The notes beneath the pieces were generated by a model that did not search any database, was not told the origin of the DNA, and worked only from the letters and a program-made list of their open reading frames with translations. A DNA stretch of 64,000 bases from NCBI GenBank assembly GCA_002162685.1, contig MAAQ01000018.1:1-64000 (forward strand), given 5' to 3'. Positions within the stretch are counted from its first letter, which is position 1. The number at the start of each line of letters is the position of its first letter. The position numbers and the translations under genes are program-made. Source of the DNA: Flavobacteriales bacterium 33_180_T64. Its GTDB lineage: Bacteria > Bacteroidota > Bacteroidia > Flavobacteriales > Flavobacteriaceae. Below are positions 17,434 through 26,656 of the stretch, piece after piece.

Positions 17434-18615
17434 TTACAATTTAAAATAATCAATATAATTTTGTAAATCTTTATCACCACGCCCCGAAAGATTTATAACG
17501 ACAATATCATTTGTTTTGAATGCCTTTTGATTTAAAATAGCCAAGGCATGTGAGCTTTCAATGGCAGGAATAATGCCTTCTAATTGACTCAATTCTAGAC
17601 CAGCCGTCATGGCTTCGCTATCTGTTATAGACATGAATTTAGCACGACCAGACTTGTACAAATGCGCATGCATTGGCCCAACACCAGGATAATCTAATCC
17701 TGCAGAAATAGAATAAGGTTCGGTAATTTGCCCATCGTTAGTTTGCATTAATAGAGTTTTACTACCATGAATAATACCTTCGAAACCTAAAGCAGATGTT
17801 GCAGCACTTTGGCCACTATGAATCCCTTTTCCTGCTGCTTCTACAGCAATCAATTTTACATCGGTATCATTTAGGTAATGATAAAAAGCGCCAGCTGCAT
17901 TACTACCACCACCAACACAAGCGACAACATAATCTGGTTTATCTGTACCTTCTTTGTCTTTGAGTTGCCATTGAATTTCTTCGGAAACAATAGCTTGAAA
18001 ACGTGCTACCATATCTGGATAAGGATGTGGTCCAACAACACTTCCTATAATGTAATGTGTGTTTACGGGATTGTTAATCCAATCACGAATGGCTTCATTA
18101 GTAGCGTCTTTTAATGTTCGGCTTCCTGATAAAGCAGGTCTTACTTCAGCTCCCAACATTTTCATTCGAGCAACATTAGGTGCTTGGCGAGCAATATCAA
18201 TTTCTCCCATGTATACAATACATTCTAGTCCCATAAGTGCGCAAACTGTAGCTGTAGCTACACCATGTTGTCCAGCTCCTGTTTCGGCAATAATCCTTGT
18301 TTTTCCTAAACGTTGCGCCATTAAAATTTGACCGATGGTGTTATTTATTTTATGAGCTCCAGTATGGTTTAAATCTTCACGTTTAAGATAAATTTTAGTC
18401 GTGTATTTTTCACTTAATCGTTTAGCAAAATAAAGCGGAGAAGGACGGCCAACATAATCTTTTAATAATTGATCAAACTCAGCTTTAAAAGAAGGTTCTG
18501 CCATTATTTTGAGATAGTTTTGTCTTAACTCCTCTACATTTGGATAAAGCATTTCGGGGATGTATGCACCACCAAATTCGCCATAGTATCCATTATTGTT
18601 GATATTGTAATTCAT
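17434..18615 (-). CDS. trpB: Tryptophan synthase beta chain
   Basis: 393 residues from ATG at 18615; a start at 18627 would take its first codons from a repeat sequence. PLP enzyme joining indole and serine. Active-site Lys in HTGAHKINN, plus [12 protein letters not shown], the phosphate-binding GGGSNAAG and the substrate Glu in [13 protein letters not shown]. Full length, with the N-terminal [13 protein letters not shown] typical of TrpB1. Confidence 0.95.
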   Translation of the reverse strand: MNYNINNNGYYGEFGGAYIPEMLYPNVEELRQNYLKIMAEPSFKAEFDQLLKDYVGRPSPLYFAKRLSEKYTTKIYLKREDLNHTGAHKINNTIGQILMAQRLGKTRIIAETGAGQHGVATATVCALMGLECIVYMGEIDIARQAPNVARMKMLGAEVRPALSGSRTLKDATNEAIRDWINNPVNTHYIIGSVVGPHPYPDMVARFQAIVSEEIQWQLKDKEGTDKPDYVVACVGGGSNAAGAFYHYLNDTDVKLIAVEAAGKGIHSGQSAATSALGFEGIIHGSKTLLMQTNDGQITEPYSISAGLDYPGVGPMHAHLYKSGRAKFMSITDSEAMTAGLELSQLEGIIPAIESSHALAILNQKAFKTNDIVVINLSGRGDKDLQNYIDYFKL

Positions 18616-18622
18616 GTTTTTT

Positions 18623-18647
18623 GTCATTCTGGCGAAAGCAAGAATTT
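18623..18647. repeat. Short REP-like palindrome between trpF and trpB
   Basis: Imperfect hairpin ATTCTgGC-GAAA-GCaAGAAT. It resembles the short GTCATTC...GAATG-type extragenic palindromes common in bacteria. It covers the alternative upstream ATG of trpB. Confidence 0.5.
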
Positions 18648-18682
18648 GTTTAATTTGACTTCAATTTATATTGGATTTCACA

Positions 18683-19309
18683 TCAATTGCGGATTGATAA
18701 ATCTTTTTTAAATTCTTTTAATTTTTCTATATTTTTTAACCCAGCTTCAATTTCAAATTTACTATTCACGTCTATAGCATAACAATATTTATAAGCTTCA
18801 GTTTTTTTGAATTCTTTTAATTTTTCAGTTTCTTTTAAACCAATCCCACCACTTAAAAAGAAGGGTTTGGTAGATGGGTACTTCTTTAAAATATTCCAAT
18901 TAAAGGCGTACCCATTTCCGCCAGGTAATTTTCCTTTGGTATCAAATAAAAAGTAATCACATGCGTTTTCATAGTGTTTTAGTTTTGAGAAATCGAAATC
19001 ATCTTTGATACTAAAGACTTTTATGGTTTCAATGTTTTCTTTTTTTAAAAACTCACAAAACCCTGGAGATTCGTTTCCATGTAATTGAACAGCTTGTAGT
19101 TTATGAGTTTTAATGTTTTTTTTTACAAATTCTAATGACGCGTTTACAAAGACACCAGTTTTTTTAATTGATTTAGGTAGTTTAGGAATAGTTCTATCAA
19201 AGAAGCGACTAGATTTTTCGTAGAAAATAAAGCCTAAATAATTGGGCTGCAATTGCGCGACTTCTATTATATTATTTTGATATTTCATGCCGCAAATTTT
19301 TAGTTTCAT
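18683..19309 (-). CDS. trpF: Phosphoribosylanthranilate isomerase
   Basis: 208 residues, TIM-barrel enzyme of tryptophan synthesis. It begins with the hallmark KICGMK (catalytic Cys) and keeps VQLHGNES, DYFLFDTKGKLPGGNGYAFNW (catalytic Asp) and FFLSGGIGL. Overlaps trpC by four bases (ATGA), so translation is coupled. Confidence 0.93.
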   Translation of the reverse strand: MKLKICGMKYQNNIIEVAQLQPNYLGFIFYEKSSRFFDRTIPKLPKSIKKTGVFVNASLEFVKKNIKTHKLQAVQLHGNESPGFCEFLKKENIETIKVFSIKDDFDFSKLKHYENACDYFLFDTKGKLPGGNGYAFNWNILKKYPSTKPFFLSGGIGLKETEKLKEFKKTEAYKYCYAIDVNSKFEIEAGLKNIEKLKEFKKDLSIRN

Positions 19310-20091
19310 TGCTCTAAGTCGTTTATAAATTGTGCAGCACTTTTTCCTACGTTATTCGTTTTCATGAAATTCTCACCAATTAAAAATCCTTTATAACCAT
19401 ATGGTTGTAGTGTTTTAATAGCATCAATGCTACTAATACCACTTTCAGAAACTTTAATAAAATCGCTAGGAATATGTTGACTTAATTCTTTGCTGGTTTC
19501 TAGACTTACCTCAAAGGTTTTTAGGTTTCTATTATTAACACCTAATAAGTCTAAACTAGGCATTATAGATTTGTGTAATTCTTCTTCGTTATGAACTTCC
19601 AATAATACCTCTAAGTCTAGTTGTTTTGCTAATTCTGAAAACTGTTTGATTTCTACTTTAGAAAGAATTGCAGCTATTAGTAAAATAACATCTGCGCCAT
19701 AAGCTTTGGCTTCTATAATTTGATAACTATCAATAATAAATTCTTTTCGAAGCAATGGTAGATTGCAACTTGCTCTAGCTGTTAATAAATCGTCTAGACT
19801 TCCGCCAAAATATTTTCCATCGGTAAGAACAGACATACCACAAGCTCCTGCATTTTCATATCCTTTTGCGACATCAAAAACATTTAAATCATGATTGATA
19901 ACTTGCTTTGAAGGTGAACGACGTTTGTGTTCTGCAATAATTCCAGTAGTGCTTTCTTTTAGTCTTTTTGCTAAGGATATGGTTTCACGTTCAAACAGTA
20001 TAGAATGTTCTAATTGTTTAATAGGAATGAGCTGTTTACGAAGGTTAACTTCGATACGTTTATCGCTTACTATTTTGGTTAAAATATCCAT
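19306..20091 (-). CDS. trpC: Indole-3-glycerol phosphate synthase
   Basis: 261 residues. Barrel enzyme closing the indole ring. Visible are IIAEHKRRSPSK (catalytic Glu and Lys), LLRKEFIID, LLEVHNEEEL, LGVNNRNLKTF and VSESGISS. Length is standard for a stand-alone (unfused) TrpC. Directly abuts trpD and overlaps trpF. Confidence 0.94.
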   Translation of the reverse strand: MDILTKIVSDKRIEVNLRKQLIPIKQLEHSILFERETISLAKRLKESTTGIIAEHKRRSPSKQVINHDLNVFDVAKGYENAGACGMSVLTDGKYFGGSLDDLLTARASCNLPLLRKEFIIDSYQIIEAKAYGADVILLIAAILSKVEIKQFSELAKQLDLEVLLEVHNEEELHKSIMPSLDLLGVNNRNLKTFEVSLETSKELSQHIPSDFIKVSESGISSIDAIKTLQPYGYKGFLIGENFMKTNNVGKSAAQFINDLEQ

Positions 20092-21084
20092 CTATTTACT
20101 CAATTCTATTAATCGTTCTAAGCTTGCTTTTGCACGTCCATTTTTTAAACTTTCTTTAGCTAATTGAAAGGCGTCTTTATGTGAGATTTTATTTATTGTT
20201 GCAATTGCTAATCCTGCATTAGCACAAATTACATTATTTTGAGCATCAGTTCCATTGCCATTTATGATATTTTTAAATATTTTAGTAGCAGTTTTTACTG
20301 ATTTTCCTCCAAAAATTTCAGAATGATCAATTTGATTTAATCCTAAATCTGATGGACTTAATATGGTTTCAGAAGTGTTAGAAATAATTTTAGCATTTCC
20401 GGTTAAAGAGATTTCATCATAACCATCTAGAGCATGAATAATGCTATAATTTTTGTTAGTATTTTGATATAAATAGCCATAGATACGTTGCAATTCTAAA
20501 TTGAATACACCTACCATTTGATTTTTAGGAAATGAAGGGTTTACCATTGGCCCTAAGATATTAAAGAACGTTTTCACTCCTAATTCCTTTCGTATTGGAG
20601 CTACGTTTTTCATTGCGGGATGAAACAATGGCGCGTGTAAAATACAGATGCCTGCCTCATCAATTGTTCGTTTTAATTGGTCTTCGTTATTTGTGAATTT
20701 CACACCCAAAGCTTCCATAACATTAGAGGAACCAGATGAAGAAGACACACCATAGTTGCCATGTTTTGCTACTTTTACACCTGCACCTGCAGTAATAAAA
20801 GAGGCTAATGTAGAAATATTAAAGGTGTCTTTTCCATCACCTCCTGTGCCACATAAATCAATCGTATTAAAATTTGATAAATCTACAGGGATGCACAGTT
20901 CTAATAAAGCGTCACGAAAACCTTGCAATTCTTCTAAAGTGATACTACGCATCATATAGATGGTTAGAAAAGAAGCAATTTGACTTTGGTTGTATTGTCC
21001 TTTGGAAATATTTACCAATACATTTTTTGCTTCATTACTAGAGATGGTTTCTTGATTTATTAATCTATTAAGTAATTGCTTCAT
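20092..21084 (-). CDS. trpD: Anthranilate phosphoribosyltransferase
   Basis: 330 residues. Transfers phosphoribose from PRPP to anthranilate. Contains the PRPP-binding DLCGTGGDGKDTFNIST, KHGNYGVSSSSGSSNVME and NILGPMVNP motifs of the family. Not fused to trpG, unlike E. coli. It lies two bases after trpG and zero bases before trpC. Confidence 0.95.
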   Translation of the reverse strand: MKQLLNRLINQETISSNEAKNVLVNISKGQYNQSQIASFLTIYMMRSITLEELQGFRDALLELCIPVDLSNFNTIDLCGTGGDGKDTFNISTLASFITAGAGVKVAKHGNYGVSSSSGSSNVMEALGVKFTNNEDQLKRTIDEAGICILHAPLFHPAMKNVAPIRKELGVKTFFNILGPMVNPSFPKNQMVGVFNLELQRIYGYLYQNTNKNYSIIHALDGYDEISLTGNAKIISNTSETILSPSDLGLNQIDHSEIFGGKSVKTATKIFKNIINGNGTDAQNNVICANAGLAIATINKISHKDAFQLAKESLKNGRAKASLERLIELSK

Positions 21085-21086
21085 AA

Positions 21087-21650
21087 TTAAAAATTAATCC
21101 AGTTTTTAAGAATAGTTATCCCATAGGGAGTTAATACACTTTCGGGATGATATTGAACACCTTTTACATCATATGTTTTATGTCTTAAAGACATGACTTG
21201 TCCGTTACTATCAAAAGATGTAGCTTCTAATTGTTGAGGTAAATTGGGGTTGACAACCCAAGAATGATAACGACCAACCTCTATGGTTTTATCCATATTT
21301 AAAAATAGGGATTCGTCATCAACTGTAATCTCTACTTTGGTTGCAACACCATGATATACGTTATCTAAATTTATGAGTGTGCCACCAAAAACTTCAGCAA
21401 TGGCTTGTTGGCCTAAACAAATACCTAAAATACTTTTAGTGGGTGCATACGTTGTAATGATATCTTTTAGTAGGCCAGCTTCATCTGGAACTCCTGGTCC
21501 AGGAGAGAGTACTATTTTTTGGAAAGCATCAACGTCCTCAAGTGTGAGTTTATCATTTCGTTTTACAGTGACTTCGCAATCTAAATCTTCGAGATAGTGA
21601 ACTAAATTATATGTAAAACTATCGTAGTTATCTATTACTAATACTTTCAT
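21087..21650 (-). CDS. trpG: Anthranilate synthase component II (glutamine amidotransferase)
   Basis: 187 residues, class I glutaminase that supplies ammonia to TrpE. Catalytic Cys in ILGICLGQQAIAE, His-Glu in GVQYHPESVLT, oxyanion region SPGPGVPDEAG. The same family also serves aminodeoxychorismate synthase (PabA), and sharing is possible, but the position in the operon points to TrpG. Overlaps trpE by four bases. Confidence 0.93.
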   Translation of the reverse strand: MKVLVIDNYDSFTYNLVHYLEDLDCEVTVKRNDKLTLEDVDAFQKIVLSPGPGVPDEAGLLKDIITTYAPTKSILGICLGQQAIAEVFGGTLINLDNVYHGVATKVEITVDDESLFLNMDKTIEVGRYHSWVVNPNLPQQLEATSFDSNGQVMSLRHKTYDVKGVQYHPESVLTPYGITILKNWINF

Positions 21651-23047
21651 ATCTCTTCTGCTAGTTCTATAGCTTTTGTTAAAGCGCCTAATTTGTTATA
21701 TACTTCTTGTAGTTCGTTTTCAGGGTTTGATTTTGAAACCAGCCCAGCTCCAGCTTGCCAATGTAGTTTATGGTTTTTACTCAGAAAAGTTCTAATCATT
21801 ATTGCGTGGTTATAATTGCCTTCAAAATCCATAAAGCCAATGGCACCACCATAAAAATTTCGACTTGTTTTTTCGTATTGTTCAATGAGTTGCATTGCTC
21901 TATATTTTGGCGCTCCACTTAAAGTTCCTGCAGGGAATGTATCGGCAACAACTTGCATGGTAATAGTATTGTCATGTACCTTTCCTGTTACTTTGCTAAC
22001 CAAATGAATCACATGAGAGAAAAATTGTGCTTCTCTATAGGTTTCAACTTTAACCTGGCTTCCATGACGACTTAGGTCGTTTCTTGCTAAGTCTACTAAC
22101 ATCACATGTTCTGCATTTTCTTTGTCGTCATCAGCAAGTTTTTTTGCAAGTTTCTGATCTTCTTTATCATTACCTGTTCTTTTAAAAGTTCCTGCTATTG
22201 GATGTATTTCTGCTTGCCCATTATTAATAATTAATTGTGCTTCTGGAGAGCTTCCGAAGATTTTAAAATTCCCGTAGTCAAAATAAAATAGGTAAGGAGA
22301 TGGGTTAATACTCCGTAAAGCCCGATACACATTAAACTCGTCACCTTTAAAGTCTTGTGAGAATTTTTTAGAAAGTACGAGTTGAAATACATCACCACGA
22401 GCACAGTGTTTTTTAGCGAGTTCAACATGGTCTTTGTACTCATTATCAGTTAGATTTGATGAAATATCTGAATCTGTTTTAAAGGTATAGGAGGCGAAAT
22501 TTTTTGAGCGGATTAATTGTAAAACTTCGTTAATGTTATTTTCTGTTTCAAAACAATGTGCAAAAATATAAGCCTCATTTTTAAAGTGATTAATAGCGAT
22601 TATATTTTGATAAACGGCATAATAAATATCAGGTATATCAAGTGAGTCTTGTTTTTTACTAATTTGAATATCTTCAAAATACTTGACAGCATCATAAGCG
22701 GTATAGCCAAAAATCCCATTATTGATGAATTTAAATTCTTTATCTGAATTTACCTTAAAACGTTTAGTGAACTTATGAATTTCATCTGTTACTGAAACTT
22801 TCTTGGTATAATTTTTTTTAATACTTCCATCTGGATACGTTTGTTCTATAACATCGTTATTAACTTTTATAGATGCTATAGGATTAAAGCAGATGTAAGA
22901 AAAACTATTATCATTGGCATGATAATCGCTACTTTCCAATAATATGCTATTTGGAAATTTATCTCTAATTTTTAAGTAAATACTAACAGGGGTAATCGTA
23001 TCTGCTAATATTTTCTTGTAATGCGTGTATAGGCTAAATGTTTTCAT
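21647..23047 (-). CDS. trpE: Anthranilate synthase component I
   Basis: 466 residues. Chorismate-binding enzyme making anthranilate. Conserved segments: DVFQLVLSKKF, SPYLFYFDYGNFKIFGSSPE, HPIAGTFKRTG, DLARNDLSRHG, FPAGTLSGAPKYRAMQLIEQYE and YGGAIGFMDFEGNYNHAIMIRT. The N-terminal region with LLESSDYHANDNSFSYICF carries the usual LLES tryptophan feedback-site motif. First structural gene of the operon, behind an attenuator. Confidence 0.95.
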   Translation of the reverse strand: MKTFSLYTHYKKILADTITPVSIYLKIRDKFPNSILLESSDYHANDNSFSYICFNPIASIKVNNDVIEQTYPDGSIKKNYTKKVSVTDEIHKFTKRFKVNSDKEFKFINNGIFGYTAYDAVKYFEDIQISKKQDSLDIPDIYYAVYQNIIAINHFKNEAYIFAHCFETENNINEVLQLIRSKNFASYTFKTDSDISSNLTDNEYKDHVELAKKHCARGDVFQLVLSKKFSQDFKGDEFNVYRALRSINPSPYLFYFDYGNFKIFGSSPEAQLIINNGQAEIHPIAGTFKRTGNDKEDQKLAKKLADDDKENAEHVMLVDLARNDLSRHGSQVKVETYREAQFFSHVIHLVSKVTGKVHDNTITMQVVADTFPAGTLSGAPKYRAMQLIEQYEKTSRNFYGGAIGFMDFEGNYNHAIMIRTFLSKNHKLHWQAGAGLVSKSNPENELQEVYNKLGALTKAIELAEEI

Positions 23048-23056
23048 TTTTTGAAA

Positions 23057-23089
23057 TTAAAAAAGGCTTGTCGTGAATGACAAGCCTTT
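23057..23089 (-). terminator. trp attenuator terminator
   Basis: Stem AAAGGCTTGTC / GACAAGCCTTT (11 bp, loop of 6) followed on the minus strand by six T, 10 bases before the trpE start. The base 23071-23077 segment of this stem-loop can instead pair with 23124-23130 in the leader, giving the antiterminator. Confidence 0.9.
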
Positions 23090-23119
23090 AGATATTTTGT
23101 TTTAAATATACGATACAGG

Positions 23120-23182
23120 TTAGTTCACGAAGTCTGAGTTTCGAGATATCCACCACCAAGTATGATTTAAATTTGTGTTCAT
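23120..23182 (-). CDS. trpL: trp operon leader peptide with three adjacent Trp codons
   Basis: 20 codons from ATG at 23182 to TAA at 23120, reading MNTNLNHT-WWW-ISRNSDFVN. The three TGG codons lie at 23150-23158. Downstream elements fit classical attenuation: segment 1 TCTCGAA (23140-23146) can pair with segment 2 TTCGTGA (23125-23131); segment 2 (TCGTGAA, 23124-23130) can pair with segment 3 TTCACGA (23071-23077); segments 3 and 4 make the terminator. Ribosome stalling at the Trp codons under Trp starvation should mask segment 1 and allow read-through into trpE. Confidence 0.88.
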   Translation of the reverse strand: MNTNLNHTWWWISRNSDFVN

Positions 23183-23301
23183 TAGTATTTTAAAAGTCAA
23201 ATATAGGAATCAAATTTTAGTTTTCAAATTTAATTTACAAAAAAAGATTCCCAAGTTAATGGGAATCTCAATTACTAAATGTTGCTATTAATCAAAATTT
23301 C

Positions 23302-23874
23302 TTAAAACTTCAATATTACATTTAGGTCAAACTCGTCAGATATAGCTTTGTCTTTTAAGTTGTCAAAAAAGCTAGAAGAACCATACTTTATATCATATTT
23401 AGTTCTGTCAATTTTAAAGTTAGCTGTAGCAATGCTTTCAGTGACATTCATATTAAATGTAGACTGATGACTTTTACCTTTAATTGTTAAGTTTCCAGTA
23501 ACTTTATATTTTCCGTTTTTACCATCAACACTTGTTATCTTAAATGTTGCGCTTGGATGATTGCTTGTTCCGAAGAAGTCATCAGATTTTAAATGACCTT
23601 CAAGTTTTTCTTTTCCTTGTCCAGCTTCAATATCAGTTACATTAATAGAAGTCATATCCATTGTAAAACTTCCACCTGTAAGTGTATTACCATCAAAAAT
23701 TAGATTACCCGCTGTTAAATTAATTGTCCCTTCATGAGATCCTGTAACTTTATGACCTGTCCAAGTAATTGTTGACTCTTTTACTTTAACGTCTTTTTTG
23801 AAAATTGTAGTAAACGATGCAAATGATAATGCTAATACTAAGATAAATGCTGATTTTAAAATGTTTTTTTTCAT
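23302..23874 (-). CDS. YceI family exported protein
   Basis: 190 residues with a signal peptide (MKKNILKSAFILVLALSFASF). YceI lipocalin-like barrel: STITWTGHKVTGSHEGTINL, GGSFTMDMTSINVTD, HLKSDDFFGTSNHPSATFKI and a C-terminal DEFDLNVIL. The family binds polyisoprenoids or amides; its role is often linked to stress. It lies downstream of a MarR regulator on the same strand (42-base gap), so the two are probably co-transcribed. Confidence 0.9.
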   Translation of the reverse strand: MKKNILKSAFILVLALSFASFTTIFKKDVKVKESTITWTGHKVTGSHEGTINLTAGNLIFDGNTLTGGSFTMDMTSINVTDIEAGQGKEKLEGHLKSDDFFGTSNHPSATFKITSVDGKNGKYKVTGNLTIKGKSHQSTFNMNVTESIATANFKIDRTKYDIKYGSSSFFDNLKDKAISDEFDLNVILKF

Positions 23875-23915
23875 TGTTTTTAAATTAAAATTTGTGTTAA
23901 TGTATTTGTTGTTAT

Positions 23916-24371
23916 TTATTCTGTTCTTAATTTGTCGAGCAAACTATTTAATGTTGTGAGCTCTGAGTGGTTTAAATGTTTAGTAATCTCTTGGTTTCTC
24001 GATTTAACGTCATCATCTAATTCAGCTAGAAGATTTAGCCCTTTTTGAGTAATAAAAATTTCAATTTTCCTTCGGTTTGAAGGACACGTTTGACGAATGA
24101 CTAAATCTTTTGTTATAAGCTTATCAATTAAACGTGTTGTATTACTCATTTTGTTGAGCATACGTTCTTGAATTGTGCTCAAATTTGAAGGGTTTCCTTT
24201 TTGACCTCTTAAAATTCGAAGCACATTATATTGTTCTGGCGACAAGTCATGACTTTTAAAACATAAAACAGTTTTCTCTTTTAACCAATTATTGGTATAT
24301 ATTAAATTGATGACTGTTTTTTCTTCCTCACCAAGTTTAATCGTGCTTTTAATATCTTCTTCTATTGACAT
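23916..24371 (-). CDS. MarR family transcriptional regulator
   Basis: 151 residues from ATG at 24371; a start at 24398 would place a palindromic operator inside the coding sequence. Winged-helix segments: LSPEQYNVLRILRGQKGNPSNLSTIQERMLNKMSNTTRLIDKL (about 47-90) then the wing VIRQTCPSNRRKIEIFITQKG. It carries no obvious redox Cys pair. The palindrome over its start suggests autorepression. Likely controls the YceI gene downstream. Confidence 0.87.
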   Translation of the reverse strand: MSIEEDIKSTIKLGEEEKTVINLIYTNNWLKEKTVLCFKSHDLSPEQYNVLRILRGQKGNPSNLSTIQERMLNKMSNTTRLIDKLITKDLVIRQTCPSNRRKIEIFITQKGLNLLAELDDDVKSRNQEITKHLNHSELTTLNSLLDKLRTE

Positions 24372-24411
24372 TTGTATATACAAATATTGTTGGTACAAAT
24401 GTAATACAAAT
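24370..24411 (-). promoter_or_regulatory. Probable MarR operator region
   Basis: Perfect 16-base palindrome ATTTGTATATACAAAT (24370-24385) covers the start codon. Two more TACAAAT half-sites follow at 24394-24400 and 24405-24411. A TACATTTG -7-like box on the minus strand overlaps the half-sites. Confidence 0.55.
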
Positions 24412-24479
24412 ATTGAATCTATTTTTTAATATTTTGTTAAATTTATTCACCTCTATAATTGGATTAGTAAATTTATAGA

Positions 24480-25010
24480 ATGAAATACGCTTTTTTTATA
24501 GTAGTGATAGTTAGTTTGTCCTTTGGAAATGTGACGCATAAGCTTAATTTTTCCGAAGACTTAACAAGCGAAACGAGTCATGATAGTTTAAAAGTTGTAG
24601 ACTTTAATGGTCTTGAGAAGTACCTAAGTCGTAAAGACCCTAATAAAACTTACGTCGTTAATTTTTGGGCAACATGGTGTGCACCTTGTGTAAAAGAACT
24701 TCCTTATTTTGAACAACTCAATGCGGAGTATTCTGATAATCAGGTAGAAGTTGTTTTAGTAAGCCTAGATTTTCCAAGGCAAATAGAATCTAAACTAAAG
24801 CCTTTTCTTAAAAAGAAAGGGGTGAAAAGTGAAGTTGTTGTTTTGAATGATGTTGATTCTAATACATGGATTCCTAAAGTAGATGAAAATTGGTCAGGAG
24901 CAATTCCTGCGACCATTATATATAATAAAAAAAGGAAAGTGTTTTATGAACGCTCTTTTAATTATCAAGAATTAGAAACTGAATTACAACAATTTATTAA
25001 AATAGAATAG
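24480..25010 (+). CDS. TlpA-like periplasmic thioredoxin
   Basis: 176 residues, N-terminal signal/anchor (MKYAFFIVVIVSLSFG). Thioredoxin fold with active site FWATWCAPCVKELP and cis-Pro in AIPATII. Probably reduces disulfides in exported proteins. One base separates it from the next redoxin gene, so they are one operon, divergent from the MarR gene. Confidence 0.9.
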   Translation: MKYAFFIVVIVSLSFGNVTHKLNFSEDLTSETSHDSLKVVDFNGLEKYLSRKDPNKTYVVNFWATWCAPCVKELPYFEQLNAEYSDNQVEVVLVSLDFPRQIESKLKPFLKKKGVKSEVVVLNDVDSNTWIPKVDENWSGAIPATIIYNKKRKVFYERSFNYQELETELQQFIKIE

Positions 25011-25011
25011 T

Positions 25012-25620
25012 ATGAAAAACACATTTAAAATGGTATTAGCATTAATTGTCGTTGTGGCAACTTCTGCATTTACAATAGTTGGAACTGGGTACGATGTTGG
25101 TGACATTGCTACAGATTTCAAATTAGAAAATATTGATGGTAAGATGGTCTCAATGGCAGACTTTAATGATGCCAAAGGATTTATCGTAGTGTTTACATGT
25201 AACACTTGTCCTTATGCAGTTGCTTATGAAGATCGTGTAGAAGCTTTGAATAAAAAATATGCAAACAAAGGCTATCCTGTAATTGCTATTATGCCAAACA
25301 ATACAGATGTAAAACCTGGTGATAGCATGGAAGCTATGAGAGCACGAGCAAAAGCTAAAGGGTTTACCTTTCCTTATTTAATGGATGAAGGACAAAAAGT
25401 TTATCCACAATATGGTGCTACAAAAACACCTCATGTGTATGTGTTACAGCGTACTAAAAAAGGACATCAAGTTAAATATATAGGTGCTATTGATGATAAC
25501 TATCAAGATGCTAGTGCAGTAACAAAAACCTATGTTGAAGATGCTATTAATGCCTTGTTAGATGGTAAAGAAGTTCCAGAAAAGAAGACCAGAGCAATAG
25601 GGTGTTCTATAAAGGTATAA
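25012..25620 (+). CDS. Exported thioredoxin-like redoxin (CxxC)
   Basis: 202 residues with signal peptide (MKNTFKMVLALIVVVATSAF). AhpC/TSA-like thioredoxin fold: DIATDFKLENIDGKMVSMADF, active site VVFTCNTCPYAVAYEDR, then PQYGATKTPHVYVL with the cis-Pro, and a Cys near the C-terminus (AIGCSIKV). The family is commonly annotated as thioredoxin family protein; its partner is not known. Follows tlpA; ends at a terminator. Confidence 0.88.
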   Translation: MKNTFKMVLALIVVVATSAFTIVGTGYDVGDIATDFKLENIDGKMVSMADFNDAKGFIVVFTCNTCPYAVAYEDRVEALNKKYANKGYPVIAIMPNNTDVKPGDSMEAMRARAKAKGFTFPYLMDEGQKVYPQYGATKTPHVYVLQRTKKGHQVKYIGAIDDNYQDASAVTKTYVEDAINALLDGKEVPEKKTRAIGCSIKV

Positions 25621-25643
25621 TTTTGGTTTTTTAGAAATATTAG

Positions 25644-25674
25644 AATCCGGAGTGTAACACTTCGGATTTTTTTT
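25644..25674 (+). terminator. Terminator after the tlpA-redoxin operon
   Basis: 11-bp stem AATCCGGAGTG / CACTTCGGATT (one G-U pair), three-base loop, eight T. Confidence 0.85.
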
Positions 25675-25732
25675 CGTCTATTTCATAAGGATATGTTAAT
25701 TTAGCACGATTATTGATGTATAAAAAAAAATT

Positions 25733-26047
25733 ATGACTGACTTAGCACAAAACGAATGGACTTCAAAGTTATTAGCAGATAAAAATGCAGTGATTTTGGA
25801 TGTAAGAACACCTGAAGAAGTGGCACTTGGTATTATACCAAATGCTATTATTATTGATATATTTAAAGGTCAAGGTTTTATTGATGAGTTAAATGAACTT
25901 GATACATCTAAAAATTATTATGTGTATTGTAAAGCAGGTAGCCGAAGCGCACAGGCGTGTAGTGTAATGAATCAGTTAGGTTTTAAAACTACGTATAATC
26001 TTATTGGAGGTTTTACCGAATGGACAGGTAAAGTGGCTTCAATGTAA
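25733..26047 (+). CDS. Cytoplasmic single-domain rhodanese
   Basis: 104 residues with no signal peptide. Rhodanese fold: AVILDVRTPEEVALGIIPNAIII and the active loop YCKAGSRSAQA with the persulfide-carrying Cys. Sulfur transfer or persulfide handling. Thirteen bases before a second, exported rhodanese. Confidence 0.9.
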   Translation: MTDLAQNEWTSKLLADKNAVILDVRTPEEVALGIIPNAIIIDIFKGQGFIDELNELDTSKNYYVYCKAGSRSAQACSVMNQLGFKTTYNLIGGFTEWTGKVASM

Positions 26048-26059
26048 AAATCAATCAAA

Positions 26060-26461
26060 ATGAAAAATAAACTAATGATGTGTTGCTTAGTTATTTTAGC
26101 ACTTGCATTCAGTTGTAAAGAAGAAGAAGAACAAAGCGAAATTAAAATGGTATCTTCAGAAGAAATGCAGTCGCTTTTAGAATTAGAAGACATTCAATTA
26201 GTAGATGTAAGAACTGCCGATGAATATAAAACAGGCTATATTGAGTATTCACAAAATATTGATATCACATCACCAACTTTTGATGAAGATATTATAAAAT
26301 TAGATAAAAATAAACCCGTAATAGTATATTGTAAATCTGGTGGTAGAAGTGCAAAATGCACTAAAAAACTCAAAGCTGCTGGCTTTGTCAAAATTTACGA
26401 TTTAAAAGGAGGAATTACCCAATGGAAGTTTAAAGGGAATCAAATTAAAACGATTCAATAG
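26060..26461 (+). CDS. Rhodanese-domain lipoprotein
   Basis: 133 residues. Lipobox in LALAFSC places it on a membrane outside the cytoplasm, followed by an acidic linker (KEEEEQSE). Rhodanese motifs IQLVDVRTADEYKTGYI and active loop VYCKSGGRSAKCTKKL. Paired with the cytoplasmic rhodanese upstream; the two may handle sulfur on opposite sides of the inner membrane (inference). Confidence 0.88.
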   Translation: MKNKLMMCCLVILALAFSCKEEEEQSEIKMVSSEEMQSLLELEDIQLVDVRTADEYKTGYIEYSQNIDITSPTFDEDIIKLDKNKPVIVYCKSGGRSAKCTKKLKAAGFVKIYDLKGGITQWKFKGNQIKTIQ

Positions 26462-26468
26462 ATTATTT

Positions 26469-26494
26469 AACCGAACTTTTTGTTCGGTTTTTTT
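26469..26494 (+). terminator. Terminator after the rhodanese pair
   Basis: AACCGAAC / GTTCGGTT with a five-T loop, followed by seven T. Confidence 0.87.
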
Positions 26495-26656
26495 ATGTTA
26501 TAATTTTAGAGAAACGATTCTAATCTTCTTAGTCTCGTTTAATTCTTTTGTTTTTTTTAAATTAGCATCTTTATTAAGCTATTTTATGTTTTGTTGTAAG
26601 TTATTTGATTTTTTATCGTTTAATGACAATACCATAAATAACCCTAACAATTTCTA

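Noticed and set aside
18616-18627. Longer trpB with start at 18627
   Set aside because: The four additional codons derive from a REP-like palindrome; the conserved TrpB start region begins at ATG 18615.
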